The notes beneath the pieces are model-generated. The model was given only the letters and a program-made list of their open reading frames with translations, ran no database searches and was not told where the DNA came from. The translations under genes and the position numbers were made by a program. From CAWAND01 sp963727915 (GTDB lineage Bacteria; Chloroflexota; Anaerolineae; Anaerolineales; E44-bin32): 64,000 nt of DNA. Below, in pieces: positions 1-9,554 of this stretch (its first letter is position 1; every line of letters starts with the position of its first letter). The stretch spans positions 1-64,000 of the forward strand of contig CAVSID010000001.1 of the NCBI GenBank assembly GCA_963727915.1, in the 5' to 3' direction.

Positions 1-91
1 TAATCGTGGGCGCGAAGACAAAATCGCTTCGGCTGGCGAATGTCTTATACCCCTGCAATTCAAGCGCCTTAAGGCGCGCCTTGCTTGACAT
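1..91 (-). CDS. smc: Chromosome segregation ATPase SMC, N-terminal fragment
   Basis: The first 30 residues of an SMC protein run off the left edge. After the ATG at 91 the protein reads MSSKARLKALELQGYKTFAS and then FAPT, which matches the conserved SMC start (R-L-K-x-L-x-L-x-G-F/Y-K-S/T-F) that begins the ATP-binding head; the Walker A segment lies outside the window. SMC organises and segregates replicated chromosomes with ScpA and ScpB. It follows rnc by about 20 nt on the same strand, a common rnc-smc arrangement. Confidence 0.85.
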   Translation of the reverse strand, partial: MSSKARLKALELQGYKTFASRSDFVFAPTI

Positions 92-112
92 CAGGTTGGG
101 ATGTGCTCCTGC

Positions 113-816
113 TCAGCTATCTGCTGAAGGCGGATCGAGCTTGGACAAGGCGTCTGCGGCAGCAACCTGAGCGGCGGCCTGCTTGCTCGGACCAACGCCA
201 TCACCGTAAACCTCGCCTTTGATCCGGACGGCGATTACGAATTCCCGGGCGTGGTCCGGGCCACGCGTTTCCACGGTCTCATACTCGGGCGTTTCACCCA
301 TCTCGCCTTGCGCCCATATTTGCAGGCGGCTGCGAGCGTCGAAAAGGGACTCGTCCTGCATGACGGCTTCAACCGCCTGCTTAAACCTAGGGAGCATGAA
401 AGCGTTAACGGCCTCGATCCCTGAGTCGAGGTACAGGGCGCCCATCAGCGCTTCGAAGCCAGCGCACAGGAACGCCGGGCCGCTCCCGCCCCCCGGTCAG
501 CAATTCACCATGGCCCAAGAGGAGACTTTCGCCGAGCTCGATTTCCTGCGCAAAGGCCGCCAGTTGCTCCGTTCGCACGAGAGCCGATCGCAAGGCGAGT
601 AAGCTGGCCCTCATCCATCTCAGGAAAGTGCTTGTAAAGATAGGCGCCTGACAGGAAGTCCAGGGCCGCGTCTCCCAGGAACTCAAGCCGTTCGTTGTCT
701 TCAACTGAGTCCTGATGCTCGTTGACATACGAGCGATGCGTCAGGGCCCGCGTCAGCAAACCCGCATCTTTCAGTGTCAGGTTTGCCTTCCGCGCAAACT
801 GGTCTGGCGAACGCAT
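113..816 (-). CDS. rnc: Ribonuclease III (frameshifted twice)
   Basis: RNase III cleaves double-stranded RNA in rRNA maturation and mRNA decay. The N-terminal part (from ATG 816) carries the family signature, with HRSY followed by ERLEFLGDAALDF. The C-terminal 80 residues form the double-stranded RNA-binding domain (GEVYGDGVGPSKQAAAQVAA). The reading frame changes near 595 and again near 485, where a run of six C lies close by. Joined, the protein is about 234 aa, the normal length. It sits between fabF and smc on the same strand. I regard the shifts as sequence errors because the conserved residues continue on each side. Confidence 0.85.
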
Positions 817-874
817 TCCAACTCCAAATCCGGTTCAGCCAACCTCAGGATGAATGCCCCCGGGGGACCGCATT

Positions 875-2121
875 CTAACCCGAGAAGGCCTTGAATACCA
901 ACACCGCATTATGCCCGCCAAAGCCAAAAGCATTGCTGATGGCGACATCCACCGGTACATTCCGCGCTGTGTTGGGGACATAGTCCAGATCGCACTCCGG
1001 ATCGGGCTCCTGGTAAGTGAATGGTGGGCGGCACGACGCCATCCCGGATGGCCATCAAGCAGAAGATGGCCTCCAGCGCGCCGGTGGCGCCCATCATGTG
1101 CCCGGTCATCGATTTGGTCGAGGAGATCGCCACTTTGCCGGCGTGGTCCCCAAGCGCAGCCTTGATGGCGCGCGTTTCCGAGAGATCGTTCAGCGGCGTG
1201 CCGGTGCCGTGAGCGTTGACATAGTCCACGTCCTCGGCGTTCAAGCCGGCCATGGCCAGCGCGGCCCGATAGCCGCCGCGCCCCCCTCGCCATCCTTCGG
1301 ATGGTGCGGTGATGTGGAAAGCATCGGCGGTCGCGGCGTAGCCGACCAATTCGCCCAGGATCTCGGCGCCGCGAGCCAGTGCGTACTCCAGGCTCTCGAT
1401 CACCAGCGCGGCGCCACCCTCTCCCATCACCAGCCCGTCCCGATTGCGATCGAAGGGCTGCGGCGTGTTGTCGTAGTCATCGTTGCGGCGGGACAGCGCA
1501 CCCAAGCGGTCGAATGACGCCACGCCGACTTCGGTGAGGGTGGCCTCGGCGCCGCCCGCCAGTGGCAGCATCGATGACCCCTGCCCTGATCAGCGTCCAT
1601 GCCTGGCCGATGCCGTCGGCGCCGGAAGCGCAGGCAGAGGCCACCGAGAAGGAGGGACCCTTGGCGCCGATATCAATCGCCACTGTGCCCGCGGCGCCGT
1701 TGCCCATGAACATGGGAATCATGAAGGGCGAAAGCCGCCGGGCGCCCTCGGCGTGCAGCGTCTCAACTCCGGCCTGGAACGTGCCGATGCCGCCGACCGC
1801 CGACGAGATAATGACCGCGATCCGTCCGGCGTTTTCGGGCGTGATCTCCAGCCCGGAATGGGCCAACGCCTGCTGGGCGGCGGCCGCGCCAAACTGCTCA
1901 AATCGATCCCGCCGCCGGGCCTCTTTGAATTCGATGTACGCCTCGGGGTTGAAGTCTCTTCACCTCGCAGGCAATCTGCACCAACAGATCCGACCGAATC
2001 AAAGAGCGTGATCGGGCCGACACCCGAGACCCCCTCGACCGCTTGGTTCCAGGATTCGGTCGCCGATAAGCCCAAGCGGGCTGACGGCGCCCATCCCGGT
2101 GACGACTACACGCTTGCTCAT
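875..2121 (-). CDS. fabF: Beta-ketoacyl-ACP synthase II (frameshifted)
   Basis: FabF condenses malonyl-ACP with acyl-ACP in fatty-acid elongation. The start MSKRVVVTGMGAVSPLG follows a GGGAGGAACG ribosome-binding site. The thiolase-fold catalytic residues are visible: Cys in ASACASGADG, His in AHGTGTPLND and His in KSMTGHMMGATGA. The C-terminus ends in NAFGFGGHNAVLVFKAFSG, also typical. Frames change near 2073, 1950, 1575 and 1010. The total span of about 415 codons equals the normal length, so the gene is probably intact in the organism. No acpP is found upstream; thrC precedes it instead. Confidence 0.88.
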
Positions 2122-2184
2122 CGAGACGTTCCTCCCCGAACGATTTGTCCACGAACGGCGGCCGGCAAGACGCCGGCCCTACGC

Positions 2185-3312
2185 CTAGTTTACAGCCTCG
2201 GCGGTGACTAGCGGGCTCTTCATCCCACTGCCGGTCAGGACCGCCACCCAAGGGCCGGGCCAGCGAGCTTCGGCCGCGTCCAGCACCGGCCACACGACGG
2301 CCGACGTAGGCTCGACGAAGAAACCCCGTCCGCCCAAGCTCGGATACCGGCGCTGCGAATGGCAGCTTCGCCCACGACCTCAAATCCACCTCGCGACTTC
2401 CTCAGCCGCCTGGAGCAGGCTGGCAAGACGCAGGGGCTGCGTGATGCGGATACCCTCGGCCAGCGTGTCGGCCTCCCCGACATCCCATGTCGTGCCCGAC
2501 CAGGCGCTCCAAACCGGGGGGCAGGCCTCCGATTGGACACCGACCATCCTGGGCAGTCGTTCGATCACTCCGGCCCGCAGCAGGGCCTTGAACCCGCGGT
2601 GGACCCCCAGAACAGGGTCCCTTGCCCAACCGGAGTGATCACGGTGCCCGGCACGCGGCCCAACTGCTCCACTAACTCGTAGGCCAGCGTGGCCATCCCC
2701 GCCAGGCCGTAGGGCAGATAGGCATGGCTGGCATAGACCGCCCCGGCCGCGGCTTCCGCCAGCGCCGCCTCGGAGGCATTGGCCCTCGGGCCGGGCACAG
2801 AGCACCAGCTCGGCGCCATAGGCTCTCGATCTGGGCGCGCTTGGGTCCGGAGGCATAGGCAGGGGCGAAGACGCGCGCCCGGATGCCGGCGCGGGCAGCA
2901 TAGGCCGCAAAGGAGGCTCCAGCGTTGCCCGATGAGTCTTCGATCGCCTCGATCGACTCCGTCCGCCGCCAGCGCGCTGACCAGGACGGCTGTCCCCCGA
3001 TCCTTGAACGACCCGGTGGGGTTCAAGTGCTCGCATTTGAGGAATTTTTCACAATCCCCGCGGTCGATACCCACCAGGGGTGTTCCCCCTTCTCCCAGGC
3101 TGATCAAAGGAGCCTCTCCCAGCCAACCGAAGAACGCGCCTGTTTCTTTCCAACCCCGCGGCCCAGGAGCGCGCGAAGGGGGTAGCATAAATCCAAGGCG
3201 AAAGTCGTACAACCCTCCACACTCCGGACATCGGTAGGGATGGCCGGCCGTCCGGGTAGGGACGTCCGCAGGAGACGCAGGCAAAGGGGCGCGGTCCGGC
3301 CGGACTGGACAT
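2185..3312 (-). CDS. thrC: Threonine synthase (frameshifted)
   Basis: This PLP enzyme converts O-phosphohomoserine to threonine. The N-terminus has a zinc-ribbon pair, CVSCG then YRCPECGGLYDF, as in many threonine synthases. The PLP lysine motif is clear in CEHLNPTGSFKDRG. The C-terminal end reads FVEPTSAVVWPVLDAAEARW. Frames change near 3250, 2940, 2780 and 2400. The span gives about 376 aa. The ATG at 3312 lies 11 nt after the end of moaDE, so the genes are probably cotranscribed. A related PLP enzyme of the fold II family cannot be fully excluded. Confidence 0.78.
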
Positions 3313-3322
3313 CCCGCCGGCC

Positions 3323-4043
3323 TCAGCCACTCCCGGTCCTTGTCGTCCGGGACATAGCTCCCCTTCGACCCAGCCGTTCACCGTCCGGGCCGATCTCCTT
3401 CTTCCAGATGGGCACGATCTCTTTCAAGCGGTCGATGCCGTAGCGGGCGGCTTCGAAGACCCCGGTGTCCCGGTGCGCTGCGGTGCAGGCGATCAGCACG
3501 GTCGGGGTTCCCGGCGCCAGGCGGCCGATCCGCTGGACGATCCCGATACCTTCCACGCTCGGCCAGCGCGCCCGGATCTCATCCGCCACCTGGCGCATCT
3601 TGGCTTCCGCCATCGGCACGTAGGCTTCGTATTCGAGCACTTCGGTTTCGTGGGGCGTCCCGCGCTCGGTGCGGCCGCGAACCATCCCGGTGAAGACACA
3701 GGCGGCGCCAGACGTGGGAAGGATCAAGCGGTCCGAGCAGCGAGTTGAAATCGAGCTCGTCTTCGGTGACCAGGTAGAGACTGGGGCCAGGGTCGCCGTG
3801 TCCGCCGCTGACCGGCGGGAAGAGGGCGACTTCATCCCCGTCGGAAAGCACCTCGTCATCGAAGGCGAAATCCTGGTTCACGGCCACCAGCACCGTACCC
3901 AGCGAAGCCGCTAGGTTTGGGTGTTGGTCGGCAAGTTGGGACTTGAGCTGGGAAACGGTGGCCGGGTTGGGCAAGTCGATGGTCTCTTGACGGACCCCTG
4001 CTCGGTCCCGCAAAGTAGCGAAATAGAGGACTGTGACCTGCAA
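3323..4043 (-). CDS. moaDE: MoaD-MoaE fusion, molybdopterin synthase (one frameshift)
   Basis: Both subunits of molybdopterin synthase are in one polypeptide. Residues 1-82 are the ubiquitin-fold sulfur carrier MoaD (MQVTVLYFATLRDRAG to ALFPPVSGG). The Gly-Gly that must be free for thiocarboxylation is followed directly by HGDPG and then the MoaE domain (LVTEDELDFNSLL, FTGMVRGRTERG, KKEIGPDGE). One frameshift near 3720 disappears if CCC is read as CC, which restores DPSTSGAACVFTGM. The end is uncertain: the reading frame that matches MoaE best (WVEGE) runs on towards thrC. It follows moaC by 2 nt. Confidence 0.85.
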
Positions 4044-4045
4044 CG

Positions 4046-4533
4046 TCAGTCCTCCAACACGATGTCACCGCTCTGGCCACCGTGCTTCTCTACCAGCCGG
4101 ACATCGGTTATGCGTACCCCGCGCTCCAGCCCCTTGACCATGTCATACACGGTGAGGGCGGCGACCGAGGCCGCCGTCAGGGCTTCCATCTCAACTCCGG
4201 TCTTGCCCGTGGTGCGCACGCTGGCGGTGATCTCGGCCCCTGGCAGCGACTCCGACAGCTCCACGGCCACATCCACATGCGTGAGGGGCAGGGGGTGGCA
4301 GAGAGGGATCAGGCTGGCGGTTCGCTTGGCGGCCATCACCCCAGCCAACTCCGCCACGGCACGCAAGTCCCCTTTGCGCAGGTCGCCCTGCAGGGCGGCC
4401 TGCAGCGTCGGTTGGCGACATGATCACCTTGGCGCCGCGCCACCGCCCAGCGCTCGGTGTCCGGCTTTCCCCCGACATCGACCATCCTGGCCCGGCCGGC
4501 CTCATCCAGGTGAGACAATCCCTTTTTTGCCAT
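4046..4533 (-). CDS. moaC: Cyclic pyranopterin monophosphate synthase MoaC (one frameshift)
   Basis: MoaC completes the first step of molybdenum cofactor synthesis with MoaA. The N-terminal half reads LSHLDEAGRARMVDVGGKPD and the C-terminal half carries LIPLCHPLPLTHVDV and TGVEMEALTAASVAALTVYD, the family hallmarks. A frameshift lies near 4400. I chose ATG 4533 (MAKKGLSHLDEAG) because a TATAAT ends 7 nt upstream of it, so the mRNA probably starts at or near the ATG. It is the first gene of the moaC-moaDE-thrC-fabF-rnc-smc run. No moaA or moaB is in the window. Confidence 0.88.
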
Positions 4534-4540
4534 AGGCTCC

Positions 4541-4571
4541 ATTATACAGAGCCGCTTTGCCAGACGAGCAA
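4541..4571 (-). promoter_or_regulatory. Promoter of moaC, leaderless type
   Basis: On the minus strand TATAAT (4546-4541) is followed by seven bases, GGAGCCT, and then the ATG at 4533. A possible -35, TTGCTC (4571-4566), lies 19 bp upstream. The spacing puts the transcription start at or within a base or two of the start codon. Confidence 0.6.
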
Positions 4572-4604
4572 GACGGCAGGTGTAGGCGGTGTCATTGGGT
4601 CACC

Positions 4605-4632
4605 TTGACACCCCTTTTGCCCCTGCTATAAT
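4605..4632 (+). promoter_or_regulatory. Promoter of rpmF-fabD
   Basis: A perfect TTGACA (4605-4610) and a perfect TATAAT (4627-4632) are separated by 16 bp, a strong sigma-70-type promoter. It is divergent from the moaC promoter, with the two -10 boxes about 80 bp apart. Confidence 0.85.
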
Positions 4633-4636
4633 GGTA

Positions 4637-4659
4637 GCGCCTGCCCTCAGGGCAGGCGC
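4637..4659 (+). promoter_or_regulatory. Hairpin at the 5' end of the rpmF transcript
   Basis: A perfect 10-bp stem (GCGCCTGCCC with GGGCAGGCGC, loop TCA) followed by TCTTTT starts 5 nt after the -10 box. If transcription starts at about 4637 the mRNA would open with this stem-loop. It looks like a terminator but lies too close to the promoter to end a useful transcript. A 5'-terminal stabilising hairpin is my inference. Confidence 0.5.
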
Positions 4660-4689
4660 TCTTTTGCCACAATCTCTAGGAGTCAAACG

Positions 4690-4875
4690 ATGCCACCGCT
4701 TCCGAAGCGGAAGCTGTCCAAGGGCCGGCGGGATCGCCGTCGGACGCACGACAGCCTCCAGCCTCGCACGTTGATCACCTGCACCAACTGCGGCGAAAAG
4801 CACCTGCCCCACCGGGTTTGCCCCAACTGCGGGCATTACGACGGTCGGGAGGTGATCGAGATCGAGCGCGAGTAG
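4690..4875 (+). CDS. rpmF: Large ribosomal subunit protein bL32
   Basis: This is a 61-residue basic ribosomal protein with the zinc-binding pattern CTNCG then CPNCG at residues 31-47. The start MPPLPKRKLSKGRRDRRR follows TAGGAGTCAAACG, a good ribosome-binding site. The four-cysteine (zinc-binding) form is present; no Cys-free paralog is in the window. It is followed 34 nt later by fabD, and linkage of rpmF to fatty-acid genes is common in bacteria. Confidence 0.97.
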   Translation: MPPLPKRKLSKGRRDRRRTHDSLQPRTLITCTNCGEKHLPHRVCPNCGHYDGREVIEIERE

Positions 4876-4908
4876 TCCGGCTCCCGCACGCCGGTTCCCG
4901 CTGCCCTG

Positions 4909-5858
4909 ATGGCGCCCGAGCCTTCCTCCACAGCGTTCATCTTCCCCGGACAAGGATCCCAGGCCATCGGCATGGGCCAGGCCTTGGCTCTGGCTGAACC
5001 CAAGGCCGCCGATGTCTTTCAACAGGCCGACGAGATCCTGGGCTTCGGCCTGTCGAAGCTGTGCTGGGAGGGTCCGGAAGAAGCGCTCAACGCCACCGAA
5101 AACACCCAGCCCGCCCTCCTGGTCCATTCCGTGGCGGTTTGGACCGTTTTCCAAGACAGACTGCCCCGAATTCAAACCGGCCGCCCTGGCGGGCCATTCC
5201 TTGGGCGAATTCAGTGCCCTGGTCGCCGCCGGCGCGTTGCCCTTCGATGATGGGCTGCGTCTGGTGCGCGCCCGCGGCGAAGCCATGAAGGCCGCCGGCG
5301 AAGATCAGCCCGGAGGGATGGCGGCCGTGCTCGGCCTGGATGTGGCACAGGTGCGCCAGATTTGCGAGCAGATGCCAGCCAGCAGAGCTGCCGGCGGCGT
5401 GTGGGTCGCCAACGACAACTGCCCGGGGCAGGTCGTGGTCTCGGGCGACGACCAGGCCCTGGCTCTGGCGAGTGAAGCCTTCAGCCAGCAGGGCGCCCGC
5501 AAGGTTGTGCGTCTGGCCGTCAGCATCGCCGCCCATTCGCCCTACATGGCGGCCGCTCAGGCCCGCTTCGCGTCCGCACTCGGGGCCACCACCCTCGGCG
5601 ACCCGACAGCTCCTGTCTACGGCAACGTGAGCGCCGCTCCGCTCCGACAGCACAGGACGTGCAGGCCGATCTTGAGGCGCAGCTCACGGCCAACGTCCGC
5701 TGGACGGAAACGATCCAGGCGATGGCTGCCGCCGGCGTGCGGACGTTCATCGAAATGGGTTCCGGAAAAGTCCTCACAGGCTTGATTCGCAGGATCAATT
5801 CGTCGCTCGAACGCTCAATCTGGACGAGCCGGAGAGCTTCGCTACCCTGACAGCCTAG
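4909..5858 (+). CDS. fabD: Malonyl-CoA:ACP transacylase (frameshifted)
   Basis: FabD loads malonyl groups onto acyl carrier protein. Visible motifs are FIFPGQGSQAIGMG near the N-terminus, the nucleophile serine in LAGHSLGEFSALVAAG, and VSIAAHSPYM. The C-terminus reads FIEMGSGKVLTGLIRRIN. Frames change near 5160, 5640 and 5810; after the last one the protein ends LDEPESFATLTA at 5858. The total of about 316 aa is normal. There is no clear Shine-Dalgarno sequence before ATG 4909, so translation may be coupled to rpmF. Confidence 0.9.
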
Positions 5859-5873
5859 CTGTCTCCCCATCCC

Positions 5874-6885
5874 ATGCGTCGATTTCTCATCGCCCTGCTC
5901 CTCCTGCTGACGGTGTTCTTCATCTTCTCCAGGCTGACCGAGGTCAGTGACGTCTGGCATACGCTCGGGAAGGGCGACTGGCGCTGGCTCACGCTGGCGG
6001 CTGTTGTTCAGGGCGCCTGGCTTCTGAATGTGGCCGCATCGCTGCGCGCCATCTATCGCTTGCTCGGGGTCAACGAGCACATTGGCCATCTGATCCCGGT
6101 GGCGGCCGCCGCCAACTTCGTGAACGTCGTGGCGCCCTCAATGGGCATGGGCGGGATGGCGATCTTCGTTGTCGACGGTCAGCGCCGAAATCTCCCCCCG
6201 GCCGCGTGACGACGGGTGTCGCCCTGTACGTGGTCTACGACTACCTCGGGTTCCTGATTGTGCTCGCCCTTGGCCTGGGCATCCTCTCTCAGCGCAATCA
6301 ACTTGGCATGGGGGACATCGTGGCGGCGGCGTTCTTCACCGCCACCGCCGTCGTGCTCGGCGCGCTGGTCTATACGCGGGATGCGCTCCGCCGAACGCCT
6401 CGAACATCTCTGACTTCCCTGGGCCACCTGGTCAACCGCATGCTTCGCCCGATCTTGCGCCGAGACTACCTGAGCATGGCCCGTGCCCACCGCTTCGCGG
6501 TGGAGGTTTCGCAGGGCCTGCATGAAGCTCGCAACGTCGCGGGTGGCCTGGCGCTGCCGGCGGCACTGGCGCTTGTCCAACAAGGCCCTGATGATCTCGA
6601 TCCTGTTCCTGGTGTTTCTCGCCTTTGGCCAGCCTTTCTCGGTGGGCACACTGGTGGCGGGGTTCAGCATCGGGTACCTTGTTTCTGATCGTCTCTCCCA
6701 CGCCCTCCGGCATCGGCTTCGTCGAGGGCGCCATGACGCTCGTGCTCAACTCGCTGGGCATGCCGCTGGCGGCCGCCGCCATCGTCACCCTGGCCTACCG
6801 TGGCGTCACCTTCTGGTTCCCGCTGCTGTACGGCATGGTTGCCTTCCGACTGGTCGGACGTTCACCGGCGGCCCTCGACGCCTGA
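5874..6885 (+). CDS. Flippase-like integral membrane protein, UPF0104/LPG-synthase TM family (frameshifted)
   Basis: The predicted protein of about 337 aa has many hydrophobic segments. It starts MRRFLIALLLLLTVFFIFSR, contains AAANFVNVVAPSMGMGG in the middle and ends with PTPSGIGFVEGAMTLVLNSLG and FWFPLLYGMVAFRLVG. The P-S/T-P-G-G/I-x-G-x-x-E motif is characteristic of the lysylphosphatidylglycerol synthase transmembrane region family (UPF0104, AglD-like), which handles lipid-linked molecules at the membrane. The substrate cannot be told. Frames change near 6200, 6530 and 6690. It begins 15 nt after fabD. Confidence 0.75.
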
Positions 6886-6927
6886 CAACTCGTTCCCCGC
6901 TTGCTTATTCTGACTTGAGCCCCATGC

Positions 6928-6933
6928 TATAAT
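6928..6933 (+). promoter_or_regulatory. -10 box upstream of the 6967 kinase gene
   Basis: A TATAAT lies 33 nt before the ATG at 6967. I see no convincing -35 hexamer at normal spacing (TTGCTT at 6901-6906 is 21 bp away). Confidence 0.45.
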
Positions 6934-6966
6934 CGGCCGAGTGCCCACAGGCGCCAGGTTGCCCTA

Positions 6967-9329
6967 ATGCTTATCAACGTGGTTGAGCTCCTCAGCTCAC
7001 CAGCCTTCGGTTTGGCCTACCAGGTGATCCTTCTGGTTACATTGGCCTTACTGTACAGTCTAAGTCGTGCCTTCGGCGGCCGGTCGGAAAGCCCACGGGC
7101 CGCTCGGTGGGTCCTGGCTGCCAGCTGGGTCCTGATGCTCAGAATCCTGGGCGTGGCGGTGGCCCTTCTCGGCCCGGCGATCGGTCTGGCACAGGTCCCC
7201 CTGGTCTCATCTTTCGCCCCCTTTGTCACCCTGGCCGGCGTCATCCTTTTCGGCTGGGCTAGCCTGTTCGACCGGGCGCATGCCATCGGCGACCGCCTGC
7301 TCCTGGCCTTGCTCGGTGTCGCCTTGATCAGCCTGGCCGTGAGCCTGGTCAGCGCACAGCTGGCGCCGCTTCTCCCCGAGACCGTCACTAATCTGCTCGA
7401 GCAGACCTGGCTCGGCCTGGGATTGGCGCTCTCCTTGTCCACGCTGGTCTTGTTGTTCCTGCGCCGCCCGCGCCAGTGGCCGATCGGCGCCGGCGCTTTC
7501 GGCTTCCTGGCCATCGGCTTCGGCTTACAGCTGCTCACGGTGACACCGGACATCCCGGTGGCCGGTTTCGTGCGCCCTGCCGAGCTGCTGGCCTACCCCC
7601 TAATCACGCTGGCCTGCGTGCGGGCCCTGATCAACGAGATGCCGCGCTTCGAAGCCGAACAGCGAGCAGCCCGCACCAGCCAAGCCAAGGCCGAGTCCAA
7701 CGGCCGGAGTGCCGAGGCACAGTCGATACGCTCACTGATCAATCTGCTCTCGATCCACGACCCAGACAACCTGGGCCGTGAGGCGGTGCGGGCCCTGGCC
7801 GAGGTCGTGCGCGCCGAATATTGCCTGTTGGTCACCCCACCCGACGACCGGGACCAGTTCGCCGTGGCCGTCGGCTACGACCTGATCCGCGAACAGTATG
7901 TCCCGGGGGCGCCCCTGGACGGCGACAACAGCCCGGTGCTGCTGGCCACACTCGCTCAGCAGCGAAGCCTCAATCTGTCCACCCGGAGCCGCTCGCCGGA
8001 CGTTGTCACCTTGCAGTCCGTGCTCCACCTGCCTTCCACCGGGCCGATACTCTTCGTTCCGATCACCGCCTCCAGCCAGCTCCTGGGCGGATTCGTGCTC
8101 CTCTCCCCCTATGCCCGCCGCAGTTGGACACCCGAACAGCGCACGCTGACAGAGTCGTTCGCTGCCGAATTGGGCGCTCGCTTCCTCGAACTCAGGAGCC
8201 TCGACCGAACCGCGCTTGCGCAAGACAACGAAGCCTACACTGCGCTGGCCGATGCTCGGACGCGCATCCAGCAGCTCGAACAGGAGAATATCCAGCTCTT
8301 CGAAGAGGCACACGCCCCCGGCGCCAGCGTGGAGGCGGACGCAGAAGAGCTGTTCGAGGCTCGGATGCGCCTGGATCAGGCGGAAGAGACGATCCTGATC
8401 CTGGAGGCGGAGATCGAGCGCCTCAAGATCGGCCTACGTGCCGGCACCGGAGATCCCAACGACAGCCGAAATTGACCATCTGACATCTGAGCTTCAGTCG
8501 GCCCTGCAGGAATTGGTCGAGGCGCGTGGCGGAGGTCACCCGTCTACGGTCGGAGACGGCCGACTCACGGGGCGGATTCGACGAGGCCCAGATTGACCCG
8601 GAAGCCATCGCCTCCATCGCACAGGAGCTTCGCCAGCCCATGTCATCGATCCTGGGCTACACCGATCTCCTGCTGGGGGAATCGGTCGGCCTGCTGGGCG
8701 CGATGCAGCGCAAGTTCTTGGAACGTGCCCGGAGCGGGATCGAGCGGATGGGCGCCCTCTTGAACGATCTGATCCAGGTGACCGCCCTTGAGAGCGGACA
8801 TCTCGATCTCAATCCCACCCAAGTTGACCTGCTCCGCTGCGTGGAGGAAGCCGTCAACCAGGTCGGGCCGGCCCTGAGGGAGCGCGATCTGGCCCTTCGC
8901 ATGGATTTCCCGGAAAAAGTGCCCGCCATCATGGGCGACAACGATGCCGTCTCCCAGATCATCCTGCATCTGCTCAACAACGCCATCGCCGCCTCGCCGG
9001 AAGGGGACCAGGTCGTCCTGTCCGCCAGCGTCGAGCAAACTGAGGACCACGGCTTCCTGATGCTCTCCGTCACCGATCACGGCGAGGGTATTCCGGTCGA
9101 GGACCTGGGCCGAGTCTTCCAGCGCCTGTATCGGGGTGATCGGGTGATCATCCAAGGCGTCGGCGACGGCGGGATCGGCCTTTCACTGGTCAAGGCACTC
9201 AGCGAAGCCCTCGGCGGACGCGTTTGGGTGGAAAGCGAAGTCGGCGCCGGCAGCACGTTTACCGTGCTCCTGCCCCTCTCCGAGCCCAACGCCGGGGCCA
9301 ACGCCCAGGGACTCCAGGTCGGCGCCTGA
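6967..9329 (+). CDS. Membrane GAF sensor kinase lacking the phosphoacceptor histidine
   Basis: About 787 aa across one frameshift near 8460-8520. Residues 1-230 form around seven membrane helices. A GAF-like sensor region follows at about 260-420, then a coiled coil rich in Gln/Glu, then a histidine-kinase core. The dimerisation box reads IAQELRQPMSSILGYTDLL, so the His of the usual H-E-L-R-x-P is Gln (codon CAG). The ATPase part is intact: HLLNNAIAAS, DHGEGIP and GGIGLSLVK. It may therefore bind ATP without autophosphorylating. The two LCP genes downstream suggest a role in envelope sensing. A single-base error turning CAC into CAG cannot be excluded. Confidence 0.8.
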
Positions 9330-9371
9330 TTGTCCCCTTTTGCTCCCAATTCACATTCCTCATATGTCAGT

Positions 9372-9389
9372 TTGTGAATTTCGTCACAA
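9372..9389. promoter_or_regulatory. Rex/CRP-like palindrome, site 1
   Basis: TTGTGA-N6-TCACAA matches in all 12 arm positions. It lies 170 bp upstream of the first LCP gene; a CATAAT at 9398-9403 could be a -10, which would put the site over the -35 region. It is one of eight such sites in the window. Confidence 0.6.
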
Positions 9390-9554
9390 TCAGGCGGCAT
9401 AATTCGTGCACCCTTGCCTAGACGTTGGCACATTTAGGTTGAGAAATGCCCGTTTCCCTCACGCGACGGGGTAGAATTGGAACCTTTGAAGGACCAACAG
9501 CGTCTTCAACCTGGAGATGCCAGGAGTTGGACCTCGGAGATGATGAAGATGTAG

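Noticed and set aside
3040..3057. TTGAGGA-ATTT-TTCACAA in thrC as a further Rex/CRP-like site
   Set aside because: Only one arm matches and it lies in conserved coding sequence before the PLP lysine motif.
4637..4659. Intrinsic terminator for an upstream plus-strand gene
   Set aside because: No plus-strand gene lies upstream and the stem is immediately downstream of a strong promoter.
113..5858. Treating rnc, fabF, thrC, moaC and fabD as pseudogenes
   Set aside because: All are essential or central genes whose conserved residues continue in the alternate frames, with near-normal total length; sequence error is simpler.
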